This document shows positions 7,552 to 15,249 of a stretch of DNA of 21,031 bases, in pieces. Under the pieces are notes generated by a model. That model saw nothing but the letters and a program-made list of their open reading frames with translations. It was not told where the DNA came from and ran no database searches. The position numbers and the translations under genes are program-made. Numbering within the stretch: the first letter of the stretch is position 1; each line of letters opens with the position of its first letter. This DNA comes from a virus: the IMG/VR virus record IMGVR_UViG_3300012005_000062, positions 1 to 21,031 of that record; one strand, written 5' to 3'.

Positions 7552-8394
7552 TTAAGCGGACTGCGAGTAAATGACGCCCTTACCTGCGTTGGTCGGAACC
7601 ATCGCGTCGTAATATCTCCGGCCTTCTACTACCCATCCATCCACGCCCTGGACCTCTTTTAAGATACGGTAGGTATCGAACTTGTGGGGAGCGACGAGGA
7701 CTGATTCGTGAACGAGTAAGTACTCGCACTTCGAGGGTAAGTAAGAGGTAGGAACTTTGATGATGGCAACACCATCAACCTCACCCTGCTGACCATTAAC
7801 CAACTTACCAGCCTGTAGTTCCGATGCCTTGACGAAGTTAGCGTCTAGCTTCAAGAACGACAGAACGGCGGGAGTTACGAACAGAACGCGGCCGTCACTC
7901 GGAACGAACAAGTCGTCGAGCTTCGACTGCATGTCGAGGATTTTCGTAAAGGCGGTCGAAGCGGTCGTAGTCGTACCAGAGTTGGTCGCGACCTGCGAGT
8001 TAGCCACACCATAAGCCTGGAGAATAGTCAAACGGTAGATGTCAGTGTTAGGAACACAGACTACCTCAATCTGACGCTTCAAGGTCGAACCGGCCTCGGT
8101 GACCATCATTGAGTCTTCGTAGTTACCACGGTCGATTGAGTAAGTAAAACTCTTGTCCTGTGATAGTACGAACGTCTGCTTGGTGGTGTCGAGTTCAGCC
8201 AGCGAACCAAAACGGTTCGTGCCGCTGCGGGTGTAGTTACCCTCAGCTACGGTTGCTACCCCGTAGATGCTAACAGAGTTTACACCCTGGTAATCCAAAC
8301 GAATGCCTTTGTTAATGATGCTGGACGTCAGCGACTTGAGACGAAAGACTTCGTCAATGTCGGACTGATATTTAGCGGCGAAATTTTGTGCCAC
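7552..8394 (-). CDS. Major capsid protein (probably HK97-like fold)
   Basis: The 280-residue product has the features of a tailed-phage major capsid protein. A helical N-terminal arm (FAAKYQSDIDEVFRLKSL) leads to strands typical of the E-loop region (VSIYGVATVAEGNYTRSG) and TKQTFVLSQDKSFTYSIDRG. A spine-helix region follows (about 115-165), then FVTPAVLSFLKLD, and a C-terminal domain with DTYRILKEVQGVDGWVVEGR. It directly follows the scaffold gene, the standard order. The start is GTG 8394 with an AAAGGA Shine-Dalgarno eight bases upstream. Hundreds of copies would form the icosahedral shell. No maturation-protease gene is visible here. Assignment rests on order, length and pattern, not on a database match. 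Confidence 0.85.
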   Translation of the reverse strand: MAQNFAAKYQSDIDEVFRLKSLTSSIINKGIRLDYQGVNSVSIYGVATVAEGNYTRSGTNRFGSLAELDTTKQTFVLSQDKSFTYSIDRGNYEDSMMVTEAGSTLKRQIEVVCVPNTDIYRLTILQAYGVANSQVATNSGTTTTASTAFTKILDMQSKLDDLFVPSDGRVLFVTPAVLSFLKLDANFVKASELQAGKLVNGQQGEVDGVAIIKVPTSYLPSKCEYLLVHESVLVAPHKFDTYRILKEVQGVDGWVVEGRRYYDAMVPTNAGKGVIYSQSA

Positions 8395-8422
8395 GTTAGT
8401 AATCCTTTAAGTTATTGCTTGC

Positions 8423-9229
8423 CTACTTGAGTCCGAGTAGTCCCGAACGGAAGTTATCCACAGATGCCCGTTTGGGTGCTGCACTAGATGGAGTTTCGGA
8501 GTTGGCCAGCATCTTTTCAGCGGCTACTTGTCCCGATACCTTGCCATTCTGTGCGCCTGAAGCGTGAATCTCGGCAAACTCTTTATATATATCATACGGC
8601 AGTACGGTGGCTGCTATGGTCAGACCAGTATTAGGGTCGGTTTGAATCCCGGCAACTCGCTGGTAGATGGTCGATACCCGCTTTGAGAGGGCTTCATCGT
8701 ACGCAGGAGAGCTAGAGTCAAACTGAGGGAAGTCGTGCATGACCTGGAGCGACTGCTGGGAGAGATTAGCGTTGAGGTCGGTGACCGCAGCGTTATACTC
8801 AGCCATTTGTGTCCGCTGTTCCAGCGCCTGAACTCTAGCCATTGCTGGGTCTTCACCCTCGGCTATCAAATCGTCGGCGGTCTGGGGTTGATAGACTTCG
8901 GCGTTAACCGAAGCGATCTCATCTCGCAGGACGTTACGTTTAGAAACTAGATCCCTAATCTCGGTACTAAGATCGTTCTTACGACTCTCAGCGTCTCGTT
9001 TGGCTGGTTCCTCGGTCTTATCAGCGACGGCATCTTCTGCCTCATCATCGCTATCTGTCTCCTCGGATTCGGACTTATCGTCCGTCAGCTCCTCTGGTGC
9101 CAGGTTGATTTCTTTGGGTGACGACTCCTTGGTAGTAGGTGACTCTACTATTGGCTCGGTTGTTGCCTCGGCTGTTGGCTTGGCTGTTACCTCGGCCTCA
9201 TTAACGTCGGTTGCGGCATCTTCTGCCAT
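8423..9229 (-). CDS. Capsid scaffolding protein
   Basis: The gene encodes 268 residues. The first 75 are strongly acidic and rich in Glu, Asp, Thr and Ala (KSESEETDSDDEAEDAV). Residues about 78-165 are charged helices with coiled-coil character (LSTEIRDLVSKRNVLRDEI, then MARVQALEQRTQMAEYNA). The C-terminus is short and basic (SAAPKRASVDNFRSGLLGLK), as expected for the capsid-binding tail of a scaffold. It immediately precedes the major capsid gene. A TAGGAG Shine-Dalgarno lies six bases before ATG 9229, and a near-consensus promoter stands at 9297-9326. It would guide procapsid assembly and then leave or be degraded. Composition and order make this call fairly secure. Confidence 0.85.
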   Translation of the reverse strand: MAEDAATDVNEAEVTAKPTAEATTEPIVESPTTKESSPKEINLAPEELTDDKSESEETDSDDEAEDAVADKTEEPAKRDAESRKNDLSTEIRDLVSKRNVLRDEIASVNAEVYQPQTADDLIAEGEDPAMARVQALEQRTQMAEYNAAVTDLNANLSQQSLQVMHDFPQFDSSSPAYDEALSKRVSTIYQRVAGIQTDPNTGLTIAATVLPYDIYKEFAEIHASGAQNGKVSGQVAAEKMLANSETPSSAAPKRASVDNFRSGLLGLK

Positions 9230-9296
9230 ATCTAGCTCCTAGTTTTAACGCCGATAAAGTGTTGGCGGGACACAGAGACGGAAAGCTCTTGCCCTA

Positions 9297-9326
9297 ATTA
9301 TATAACGGTTGTGTTATGTATGTCAT
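9297..9326 (-). promoter_or_regulatory. Sigma70-type promoter for scaffold/capsid operon
   Basis: On the minus strand ATGACA (9326-9321) and a perfect TATAAT (9302-9297) are 18 bases apart, about 60 bases before the scaffold start. It should drive high expression of scaffold, capsid and the small virion genes down to the terminator at 6556-6586. It overlaps the upstream region of the opposing gene at 9349. Confidence 0.65.
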
Positions 9327-9348
9327 TGGTAGTACACTAGGTATACAA

Positions 9349-9537
9349 ATGGCTAAAGCAACTATCTACATTAAAACTGAGAACGAAGCCAAGTGGAACG
9401 AGTCCACTCATAGCGCCTGGATTAACCAAGCCTTAAAAGATAATCGCTACTTCATTGCGCCAGTTATTTTAGAGCCTATTGCCGCCTCTAGACCAGTCTA
9501 TGATCCTAAACTCGGCCACATGGTTAGTCCCGATTAG
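9349..9537 (+). CDS. Putative ribbon-helix-helix protein, opposite to structural operon
   Basis: This is the only plus-strand gene inside the minus-strand structural block. I choose ATG 9349 (62 residues) over an ATG at 9316 because an AGG lies seven bases upstream and the protein then begins MAKATIYIKTENEAKW. That is one beta strand followed by helices with SAWINQALKD, a pattern resembling ribbon-helix-helix (Arc/MetJ-type) DNA-binding proteins. The C-terminal 25 residues (APVILEPIAASRPVYD) are extended. The last 14 bases overlap tail-to-tail with the 105-residue gene. The region upstream also contains the scaffold promoter on the other strand, so the protein could regulate that promoter. 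Both the family and the role are inferred. It could be a chance frame, but the pattern argues against that. Confidence 0.55.
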   Translation: MAKATIYIKTENEAKWNESTHSAWINQALKDNRYFIAPVILEPIAASRPVYDPKLGHMVSPD

Positions 9538-9841
9538 GCATAAATGTCTCGCGTTGGGCTTCGAGGTTACTCTTGTAATCAATTAGCTTACTTTTAAGTA
9601 TCTGGTGGGCGAGTACTTGCGCTTTAATATCTACTGAACTGGTGACGTCATAGAAGTCGATTGAGTCTGTCGAAGCAATCTGAGTGTCAAACCAAGCAAG
9701 GAGCGCGTTAATGATGGGAGTTGAGGCGAGAAAGGCTGACTGCTCTTCGCGTACCTCACGTTCCTGCTCGGCAGGTGCATCAAAGTTTAAGACTGAGCTA
9801 TCTAAGGGCATGAGGTTATCAGAATTAAGTTGATCGTCCAT
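9524..9841 (-). CDS. Small acidic protein between portal and scaffold
   Basis: The 105-residue product is of unknown family. It is acidic at the N-terminus (MDDQLNSDNLMPLDSS) and helical from about residue 22 onward (EQEREVREEQSAFLAST, IINALLAWFDTQI, then VLAHQILKSKLIDYKSNLEAQRE). The start overlaps the portal stop by one base (TAATG), so it is translated with the portal. Small helical genes at this place often encode head accessory proteins, but nothing in the sequence fixes the role. Its end overlaps the convergent plus-strand gene by 14 bases. Confidence 0.7.
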   Translation of the reverse strand: MDDQLNSDNLMPLDSSVLNFDAPAEQEREVREEQSAFLASTPIINALLAWFDTQIASTDSIDFYDVTSSVDIKAQVLAHQILKSKLIDYKSNLEAQRETFMPNRD

Positions 9842-12126
9842 TACTTCGCCACCTTAACTTTAGGTTGTGGTTTGTTAGCTTGTTGAACGGTGAACTTATG
9901 CGTTCTGTCGGCCTGAGAGACGTTGGTAGCGTGAGTACGGTCAGCTTGCTGTTGCGCGGTATCAGCTTGGGCAATCCGCAAGGCTTCACCTGATGCGTTC
10001 ATCATCTGAGACTTCTGCATATCGGCGTGTTTGTGGGCGGTATCAACCGCGGCAACCTGCGCCTGTCCTGTCTTAGTGTCGGCGTTCTGTTGGTCGATGG
10101 CTAGTTTAGTATCGACTGGCATTATGGTCGTTGCCGGTGCGCCCATGATTGTTTCAATGAACCATTGGCGGGTATCAGTTGGAAGTTGAGCGAAATCAAT
10201 CTTTAACGCTGCCATGAGTTTAATCATCGGATGATTCTCAATAGCATTAGGGTCAGGAGTATCGGTCGGGGCGTTCTTAGCCATCTCAGCCTGAGCCTTG
10301 GTCTGTTCGGCCTGTTGGAACACCTCGATAGGTAGTTCAATACCAGCGTTAGCTAGGAACGCTTGCTGGGCAGTCGGGTTGCCCTCTAGTTCAGCGTAGT
10401 TAGCCCGCATGGTCGGCTTGTCCATCATCGGCATCTTTGATTGTTGTGCCTGTTGCTTCTCTTGCTGGGTCATCTCGGTCACAATCTTATCAATGTTCTT
10501 AATGCCCATGTTCTGGAAGTACTCACGGTAGGCTTCGCCCATGTTGAGCTTGAAGCCGTCTTGAGACATACGCCAGGCAATCAATGGATCAGCGCTAGTC
10601 TCCTTGAGCAGTTCGCCCATACTAGCTAGTTGTTCCTGTGTATCGGCTTCGGTTGAAGAGGTCGGGTCAGCCTTGAACTCTAGCTTCTCAGTCTCAGTAT
10701 CGTAGTCAATACGAATAACATTCTCAGGCGATACGGAGTTAGGGTCAAGTTGACGTAGCTTCATGGCAGTCTCAGGATCTAGGGTCAGCTCCTGTGTACC
10801 GCTTCTCTCGGCGAAGTACAGGTTAATCGAAGTTTCGATGATTTCTTCAAACCAGCTCTCAAACTGACGTCTGATGTAGTTATCCCCCGCACCAAGCTTA
10901 CTCTGGGTAGCCTTAACGCCGGCAGGGGTCTTACTTGAAGCACTGGACCCTACGGCGTCAGAGCCAATCGAGGTATCACCGCCGCCGGAGTTAAGATTAA
11001 GAATCTGACTTCTAATCATTTGTGCTGTTGTCGGGAACTGAGTAATGGCGGTTGTATCAATCTTAGCGGCTTCAAACATGGCGTTAGGGTCACTACCAAG
11101 GTCAATTACGGCGTTCGGCACCCACTTAGCCTGCGACTTGCTCCAGTTGCCACGTTTAATCATCGGAGGATTGAGCATAAGAGCGCGGTTATACTGGTAC
11201 ATCTGTACTTCACTGTCAAGTAGATTCTGCAAGGGTGCAGCAATCTCAACAGTACCTCGTCCTAACGGATTAGATAGGTCAACATTGTCGTACATGTAGT
11301 GAATCGGAATAGCACCGCGAGGATCTTTGTTCTTCTTCTTACGCGCCACGTTCTCGCCGGTAGGTAGGTCGGGGCTAAAGGAATAGAACTCAGCCCCGAT
11401 GCCACGCTGGAATGCGTGTACCAGCTCGATATAGCCCTGAGCGGCAGGCTTGTTGCGTTCATTAGGCGACAATGCAGTCGCGTCTTTGTCGGTCAGGTGC
11501 TTCTTCATCGCTTCGAGTACTGCTGTGTCCCAGCCAGACTCATAGGTTTCACCTCGGCTCTTGGCCTTCTTTGCCAAGCGAGCTTCTTTAGCGATAATCT
11601 CATCAATCTGGTTAGGTTGATAGTAGCTTCTGAGGAAGATAACATTTGAGTCACGATCAGATAGTTTACCCGGCTCAAGGAAGACGTCTTTGATGTAGGG
11701 CAGCGTGAAGTCTGTACCGAAGTATTCACCGCGGTTAATAAACTGCACAAAGGCAGGCTGAGAGCCGTAGGTCTTAGCCTTGCTTACCTCAGCCCAGCAC
11801 TTCTGAATTAGTGCTACAACTTCATTGGCATTAGGCAGTATCTCGTGGGTCAGAATAAAGCCTGCGACAAGATCAAGCCACGGACTCTTACTGTGTATCT
11901 TGCCGGTAGGAATACTAGAGATGACTCGCTTGGGTTGTTCCTGAACGATTGAGGCTAGTGTTCCGTCCGTAACTTTAGGCAGGTGCTTGGCGATACCGGG
12001 GTGAGGCTTGGCGCGGGCAATACGCTCGTATTCATCAAGCGGCTGAAACAATGGCTTCATGTACGCCTGGGCCTCTTTATAGCGGTCTACTAAGTCTTCT
12101 TCCGTGATAAAGGCGAACGATGCCAT
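9841..12126 (-). CDS. Portal protein
   Basis: The 761-residue product follows the large terminase and is the size of portals in podovirus-like phages. The body (about residues 1-520) contains LGRGTVEIAAPLQNLLDSEV followed by MYQYNRALMLNPPMI (about 285-325), typical of portals, and a Gly/Ser-rich loop (NSGGGDTSIGSDAVGSSASS). The C-terminal 200 residues are Gln/Ala-rich helices with repeated QADRTH units near the end, consistent with a long barrel or tail extension. Twelve copies would form the ring at one capsid vertex through which DNA is packaged and ejected. An AAAGGAA Shine-Dalgarno precedes ATG 12126. The call rests on gene order, length and these patterns. Confidence 0.85.
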   Translation of the reverse strand: MASFAFITEEDLVDRYKEAQAYMKPLFQPLDEYERIARAKPHPGIAKHLPKVTDGTLASIVQEQPKRVISSIPTGKIHSKSPWLDLVAGFILTHEILPNANEVVALIQKCWAEVSKAKTYGSQPAFVQFINRGEYFGTDFTLPYIKDVFLEPGKLSDRDSNVIFLRSYYQPNQIDEIIAKEARLAKKAKSRGETYESGWDTAVLEAMKKHLTDKDATALSPNERNKPAAQGYIELVHAFQRGIGAEFYSFSPDLPTGENVARKKKNKDPRGAIPIHYMYDNVDLSNPLGRGTVEIAAPLQNLLDSEVQMYQYNRALMLNPPMIKRGNWSKSQAKWVPNAVIDLGSDPNAMFEAAKIDTTAITQFPTTAQMIRSQILNLNSGGGDTSIGSDAVGSSASSKTPAGVKATQSKLGAGDNYIRRQFESWFEEIIETSINLYFAERSGTQELTLDPETAMKLRQLDPNSVSPENVIRIDYDTETEKLEFKADPTSSTEADTQEQLASMGELLKETSADPLIAWRMSQDGFKLNMGEAYREYFQNMGIKNIDKIVTEMTQQEKQQAQQSKMPMMDKPTMRANYAELEGNPTAQQAFLANAGIELPIEVFQQAEQTKAQAEMAKNAPTDTPDPNAIENHPMIKLMAALKIDFAQLPTDTRQWFIETIMGAPATTIMPVDTKLAIDQQNADTKTGQAQVAAVDTAHKHADMQKSQMMNASGEALRIAQADTAQQQADRTHATNVSQADRTHKFTVQQANKPQPKVKVAK

Positions 12127-12184
12127 GTAATGTTCCTTTAATTTAGATGGACAGTTATATGCTTATTGTAGCATTAGTACCTTA

Positions 12185-13618
12185 TTAGTACATCAGGGAG
12201 CTGATGTTGGAGGTGACTGGTTCGTCTTCTTCCTCTATCGGCTTCATGTAACTTACCAGGAAGTATCCTAATGCCCGCATACCGTCGAAGTGGTGGCCAA
12301 AGCGACGATGGTCATCCCATTTAGGGACAATCTCCTCACCCTGTTTACTTAGTCGTTCGAGCCATACCAGGTTCTCAATCTCCTGCATCAGCCAATTCTC
12401 ATCTTTGCCGGTACGGTCATTCATCTCGACTAAGGTATCAGATATGAATAATCGTGGTTCGCCTGTGCCTGCTTGAATATGGCCATACTCATCGAGCTTG
12501 TTCGCCAGGGTTTCATCCCAACTTGCGGCTTCGCCCGGCTGCTTAACGACAGGTTGAAGGTGCATACCCGCTGTTGCTAATTCTAGTTGCATTCTAGGAT
12601 CATCATTGTCGGTCCAGCCGTTAGTCAGTGTCAGCCCACTAACCTTAGCGTCTCTGAGTTCCTTAATGCGCTCAGTTCTAAGCTGAACCTTACGGAAGCC
12701 CGACACAACATGAACATTATTGTCACCGTCTACACCAATTAGTAACCAAGCGGCTGGGTCAGAAAATCCACCATCAAACGTCTCATACCAAGTCCATGAC
12801 TTATTAAGAGAGTCATAGTGCCTGATGTGTTTCGCTCTATCCCACCAAGCGCATACCAGTCCGACACGCTTAACGAACTTACCCTCACGCCGGACTTGCA
12901 AAGCTTGCTTAGATAAACCCCTGCCCATCTGTTCTTTTTGTTCCTTAGTCAGGTAGGGGTTATCATCCCAACCAGCCTCACTGATAAACAGGTCGGGATT
13001 AGACGTATTAAGATAGATTTCGTCGTACACCCAAGTCATACCTTTAACAGCCGTCATGGTCAGGATTACGTCCAACTGTTGCCCGGCTTCGACACGCACG
13101 AAACACTCCTCCCAAATATCCTTGGGGGGTTCCTCGTCAAACCATATTAACCGCTTACCTGTACCTTGGAACTTTTCCCGGCCTTGGTCATAGGACTTGA
13201 AAGCGATTACTGAGCCGTTCTTTAGCGTCAGCTTCTTAATAATCTTGCCCCTAAGGTAATCAATACGGGCGATGTCCTTCTCGGCAATATATGATAATAA
13301 CTTCTTCTGGGTCGTGTCTTCCTGTACTTCGTAGCTTGGGCAGGCGACCCATATCTCTACTCCGTCCTTAACGCTCTTATAGGGATGGTTGGCCGTAGCA
13401 TAGCGTGTAGTCTCTTGACCGCCCCATTCGGTCTTACCAACACGGTTACCCCAGAATAAAGCCCTAACGGCCTTATCTGACTTAGTAGCCTCATCCTGCT
13501 TGGCATGAGAGGTAGCATACCGTAAGGGATTGGCCGCCATACGGCGATCTCTCTCTGCTAAAGCATTAAGATAATCTATCTTGTCTTGCCTTGATAATGC
13601 GGTCGAGACCTTCGTCAT
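12185..13618 (-). CDS. terL: Terminase large subunit (packaging ATPase/nuclease)
   Basis: The 477-residue protein has a clear two-domain terminase layout. Walker A is GNRVGKT (residues 57-63), Walker B with catalytic Glu is LIWFDEE (157-163), and the coupling motif is ILTMTA (185-190). The C-terminal RNase H-like nuclease domain has Asp282 in TFDGGFSDPAAW, an acidic centre in GWTDND (334-339), and Asp445 in HHFDGMRAL. It cuts concatemeric DNA and pumps it through the portal. ATG 13618 has a GAGG Shine-Dalgarno six bases upstream, which supports this start although it overlaps the preceding gene by 53 bases. This is the most secure functional call in the window. Confidence 0.95.
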   Translation of the reverse strand: MTKVSTALSRQDKIDYLNALAERDRRMAANPLRYATSHAKQDEATKSDKAVRALFWGNRVGKTEWGGQETTRYATANHPYKSVKDGVEIWVACPSYEVQEDTTQKKLLSYIAEKDIARIDYLRGKIIKKLTLKNGSVIAFKSYDQGREKFQGTGKRLIWFDEEPPKDIWEECFVRVEAGQQLDVILTMTAVKGMTWVYDEIYLNTSNPDLFISEAGWDDNPYLTKEQKEQMGRGLSKQALQVRREGKFVKRVGLVCAWWDRAKHIRHYDSLNKSWTWYETFDGGFSDPAAWLLIGVDGDNNVHVVSGFRKVQLRTERIKELRDAKVSGLTLTNGWTDNDDPRMQLELATAGMHLQPVVKQPGEAASWDETLANKLDEYGHIQAGTGEPRLFISDTLVEMNDRTGKDENWLMQEIENLVWLERLSKQGEEIVPKWDDHRRFGHHFDGMRALGYFLVSYMKPIEEEDEPVTSNISSLMY

Positions 13619-13976
13619 CTAAGTCCTCAAATTTATGGATTATTTCACCTACGCTGTTTAACTCAATTGACTGAGCAGCGCGTCCCTCGGTACGATCAGC
13701 TATCTCTTTAGCGTCAGGTAGACTCTTAGGAGCGGCCTCGATCCGCCCAAACGCAATCACCATCGCCATTGTCTTCTCACTATCGGGAGCTTTGACAAAC
13801 GTCTTTAACTGTTCAGGGGTCATGTTCATGAAACGGTTGTACTGGTAGCTGATAGTGTTTTCTTTCTTCCAGCCACCTGGACTAGCATTTTGCGGGTTAT
13901 CACCAAAGCCGCCCTTACCAGTAGGATTGCGCTCCTGTGGCGTCTTCTTGGAAACTAGTTGTGTAGCTTCAGTCAT
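13566..13976 (-). CDS. Putative terminase small subunit (DUF5681-like N-terminus)
   Basis: The gene encodes 136 residues, directly before and overlapping the large terminase by 53 bases. Residues 16-40 contain NPTGKGGFGDNPQNASPGGW, a Gly/Asn/Pro pattern like the DUF5681 region found at the start of many phage small terminases. The remainder is helical (SYQYNRFMNMTPEQLKTF; AMVIAFGRIEAAPK), ending in an acidic/basic helix DEGLDRIIKARQDRLS. A small terminase would recognise the packaging site and stimulate the large subunit. An AAGAGGT lies about 15 bases before ATG 13976, rather far. The family assignment is by motif and position and is fairly likely. Confidence 0.75.
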   Translation of the reverse strand: MTEATQLVSKKTPQERNPTGKGGFGDNPQNASPGGWKKENTISYQYNRFMNMTPEQLKTFVKAPDSEKTMAMVIAFGRIEAAPKSLPDAKEIADRTEGRAAQSIELNSVGEIIHKFEDLDDEGLDRIIKARQDRLS

Positions 13977-14007
13977 AACTATATCGTGCTATACCTCTTA
14001 AAGTTTG

Positions 14008-14326
14008 TCAATCATCATCTTCAGTACTGAACATTCCAAGTATTTGACTCCACGACGAAAATGTTACACCCCTATCATCGATGTAGTACGAAGCGTTGGG
14101 TTTGATGTTGGTGATACCATCCGGCTCGATGCCGAAGTACTCACACCAATCCTCAATGTGCTTCGGGCTGTTGCCTCTCACGGTATGAATAATAACTTGG
14201 TGGCCTGCCTCTTGGAGTTCCTCTATAGCAGCTACCGCTCCCGGCATTGGCTCCCCCATTCGCTTGCCTTTGGGTACGTTGTTGGGGTCACAGATTACAC
14301 CGTCGAAAGTCAATTGCAAGAATCAT
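14008..14326 (-). CDS. HAD-superfamily phosphatase, frame interrupted after codon 7
   Basis: An ATG at 14326, eight bases after GAGGAGG and directly after the previous gene's TAG, opens with MILAIDF and then, in that frame, RRCNL and TGA. One base later the frame continues DGVICDP to a stop at 14008. Joined by a +1 shift at TTT-C-GAC (14308-14302), the product is 105 residues with the full HAD signature: ILAIDFDGV (nucleophile Asp6, Asp8), Thr48 in VIIHTVRG, Lys75, and YYIDDRG with Asp83/84. Without the shift, the downstream frame could only start at TTG 14319 and would lack the nucleophile. Either a one-base error, a real mutation, or programmed frameshifting explains this. Small phage HADs of this type are probably nucleotide or sugar phosphatases; the substrate is unknown. 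Confidence 0.75.
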
Positions 14327-14614
14327 CTATGCCGCCTCCTCTTCATCCTGCGTTAGTTTTACGCCGCGGCTACCAACTCTATTAGCATCACTTATAGCTA
14401 CTTGATCTGCGAAGAACAGGAGCATTGCCTCCATCTCGGTAGTACCGGCATTCTTACGTTTCTTCTCAGGGATCGGCGTAACAAAGGCGGCCAAAGTATC
14501 AGCTCCGATATTGATACTCATGTACTGCTTACCTTTGGGGCCGGTCATCGTTGTCTTGGTGTCAGTGATGGACAACACAAATCTAGGGATGTCTTCGGAC
14601 TTCTTCTTGGTCAT
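14327..14614 (-). CDS. Unknown protein, coupled to neighbours
   Basis: The 95-residue product has a basic N-terminus (MTKKKSED), a predicted beta region (PRFVLSITDTKTTM; YMSINIGADTLAAFVTP), a helix around residues 58-75 (TEMEAMLLFFADQVAI) and an acidic tail DEEEAA. No family is recognised. GGAGG lies five bases before ATG 14614. The start overlaps the preceding gene's stop as ATGA, and the Shine-Dalgarno of the following HAD gene is inside its last codons, so expression of the set is tightly linked. Confidence 0.75.
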   Translation of the reverse strand: MTKKKSEDIPRFVLSITDTKTTMTGPKGKQYMSINIGADTLAAFVTPIPEKKRKNAGTTEMEAMLLFFADQVAISDANRVGSRGVKLTQDEEEAA

Positions 14615-14817
14615 TTGGCCTCCTTATCACCACCAATCAGCTCAATAGTATTCTTAGTGGCTGCGTCTTGGAGCTTGATGCTTTTAACATTATCCTGATT
14701 GCCCCGGAGCATATCAGTTATGTACCCGAATAGTTTGCCGTAGCGGGTTTCCTGGGTTTCGTTGTTACCCTTCTTCTTACTGAGGATAAGTTTGAGTTTA
14801 TGGAATTGGAGTCTCAT
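14611..14817 (-). CDS. Unknown small basic protein
   Basis: This 68-residue product is rich in Lys (MRLQFHKLKLILSKKKGNN) with a helical middle (RYGKLFGYITDMLRGNQD) and a mixed C-terminus (SIKLQDAATKNTIELIGG). No family is recognised. It overlaps both neighbours by four bases (ATGA at 14814-14817 and 14611-14614), which is good evidence that the frame is real. It belongs to the run of small genes between the control region and the terminases. Confidence 0.7.
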   Translation of the reverse strand: MRLQFHKLKLILSKKKGNNETQETRYGKLFGYITDMLRGNQDNVKSIKLQDAATKNTIELIGGDKEAK

Positions 14818-15032
14818 TTAGCTTTACCCTCCAAAGCCTTGATAGCTGCGCCTAGTTCTGCCGTGACAACGATTGGAGGGTTCAGGTCAAAGGGTATCCC
14901 TAGTGTGTTATGTGGCATCTCCATTCGGGTCATCTTCATAGTATCCGGGTTGCCACGGAGTTCATTACCCGTCTGCTTAACATTCCCTAACTTGAAGCGT
15001 TTGTCGTTTTTGATAGTTATGTAGTTGTTCAC
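14814..15032 (-). CDS. Unknown small protein, GTG start
   Basis: The 72-residue product begins with a GTG at 15032 that overlaps the stop of the 47-residue gene upstream (GTGA). A strong GGGAGGTGA Shine-Dalgarno supports this start. The sequence has a basic N-terminal half (YITIKNDKRFKLGNVKQTG), then NTLGIPFDLNPPIVVTAELG and a short helix AAIKALEGKAK. No family is recognised. The stop overlaps the next start as ATGA. Confidence 0.7.
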   Translation of the reverse strand: MNNYITIKNDKRFKLGNVKQTGNELRGNPDTMKMTRMEMPHNTLGIPFDLNPPIVVTAELGAAIKALEGKAK

Positions 15033-15172
15033 TTCTCACCTCCCTTAAATGCTTTGCCGCGGGGGAGTAATCTCCATCGCCCACGCTTCTTCATTTCGTC
15101 CTTTACAGCTTCGTATAACTGCTGCCTAGGCTTCATTATTGCTAGTGACTCTTTGATCTCGGCTATGTTCAT
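15029..15172 (-). CDS. Unknown 47-residue basic helical protein
   Basis: This frame is short but well supported. ATG 15172 begins MNIAEIKESLAIMKPRQQ, the rest is a basic helix (YEAVKDEMKKRGRWRLLPRG) ending FKGGEK, and its TGA overlaps the GTG of the next gene. No Shine-Dalgarno precedes the ATG. Instead a TACAAT box ends six bases before it, so the mRNA may be leaderless. No family is recognised. The alternating Lys/Arg pattern would suit nucleic-acid or acidic-partner binding, but this is only a guess. Confidence 0.6.
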   Translation of the reverse strand: MNIAEIKESLAIMKPRQQLYEAVKDEMKKRGRWRLLPRGKAFKGGEK

Positions 15173-15178
15173 AACAGT

Positions 15179-15207
15179 ATTGTATAACAAGGCGTCTTAA
15201 CATACAA
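15179..15207 (-). promoter_or_regulatory. Candidate promoter giving a leaderless start
   Basis: On the minus strand TTGTAT (15207-15202) and TACAAT (15184-15179) are 17 bases apart, and the -10 box ends six bases before ATG 15172. The -35 matches only partly, so confidence is modest. Confidence 0.35.
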
Positions 15208-15249
15208 CGCTTATACTCTACCGCTTCGGCACAGTCTTACTCAACAGCT

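Noticed and set aside
13977-14007. TTGACA on the minus strand near 14010 as a promoter for the terminases
   Set aside because: No acceptable -10 lies 16-19 bases downstream; the nearest TATAGT is 22 bases away.
15173-15249. Possible tRNA in the 77-base gap (AGCGGTAGAGTATAAGC resembles a D arm)
   Set aside because: No acceptor stem or T arm can be paired with it.
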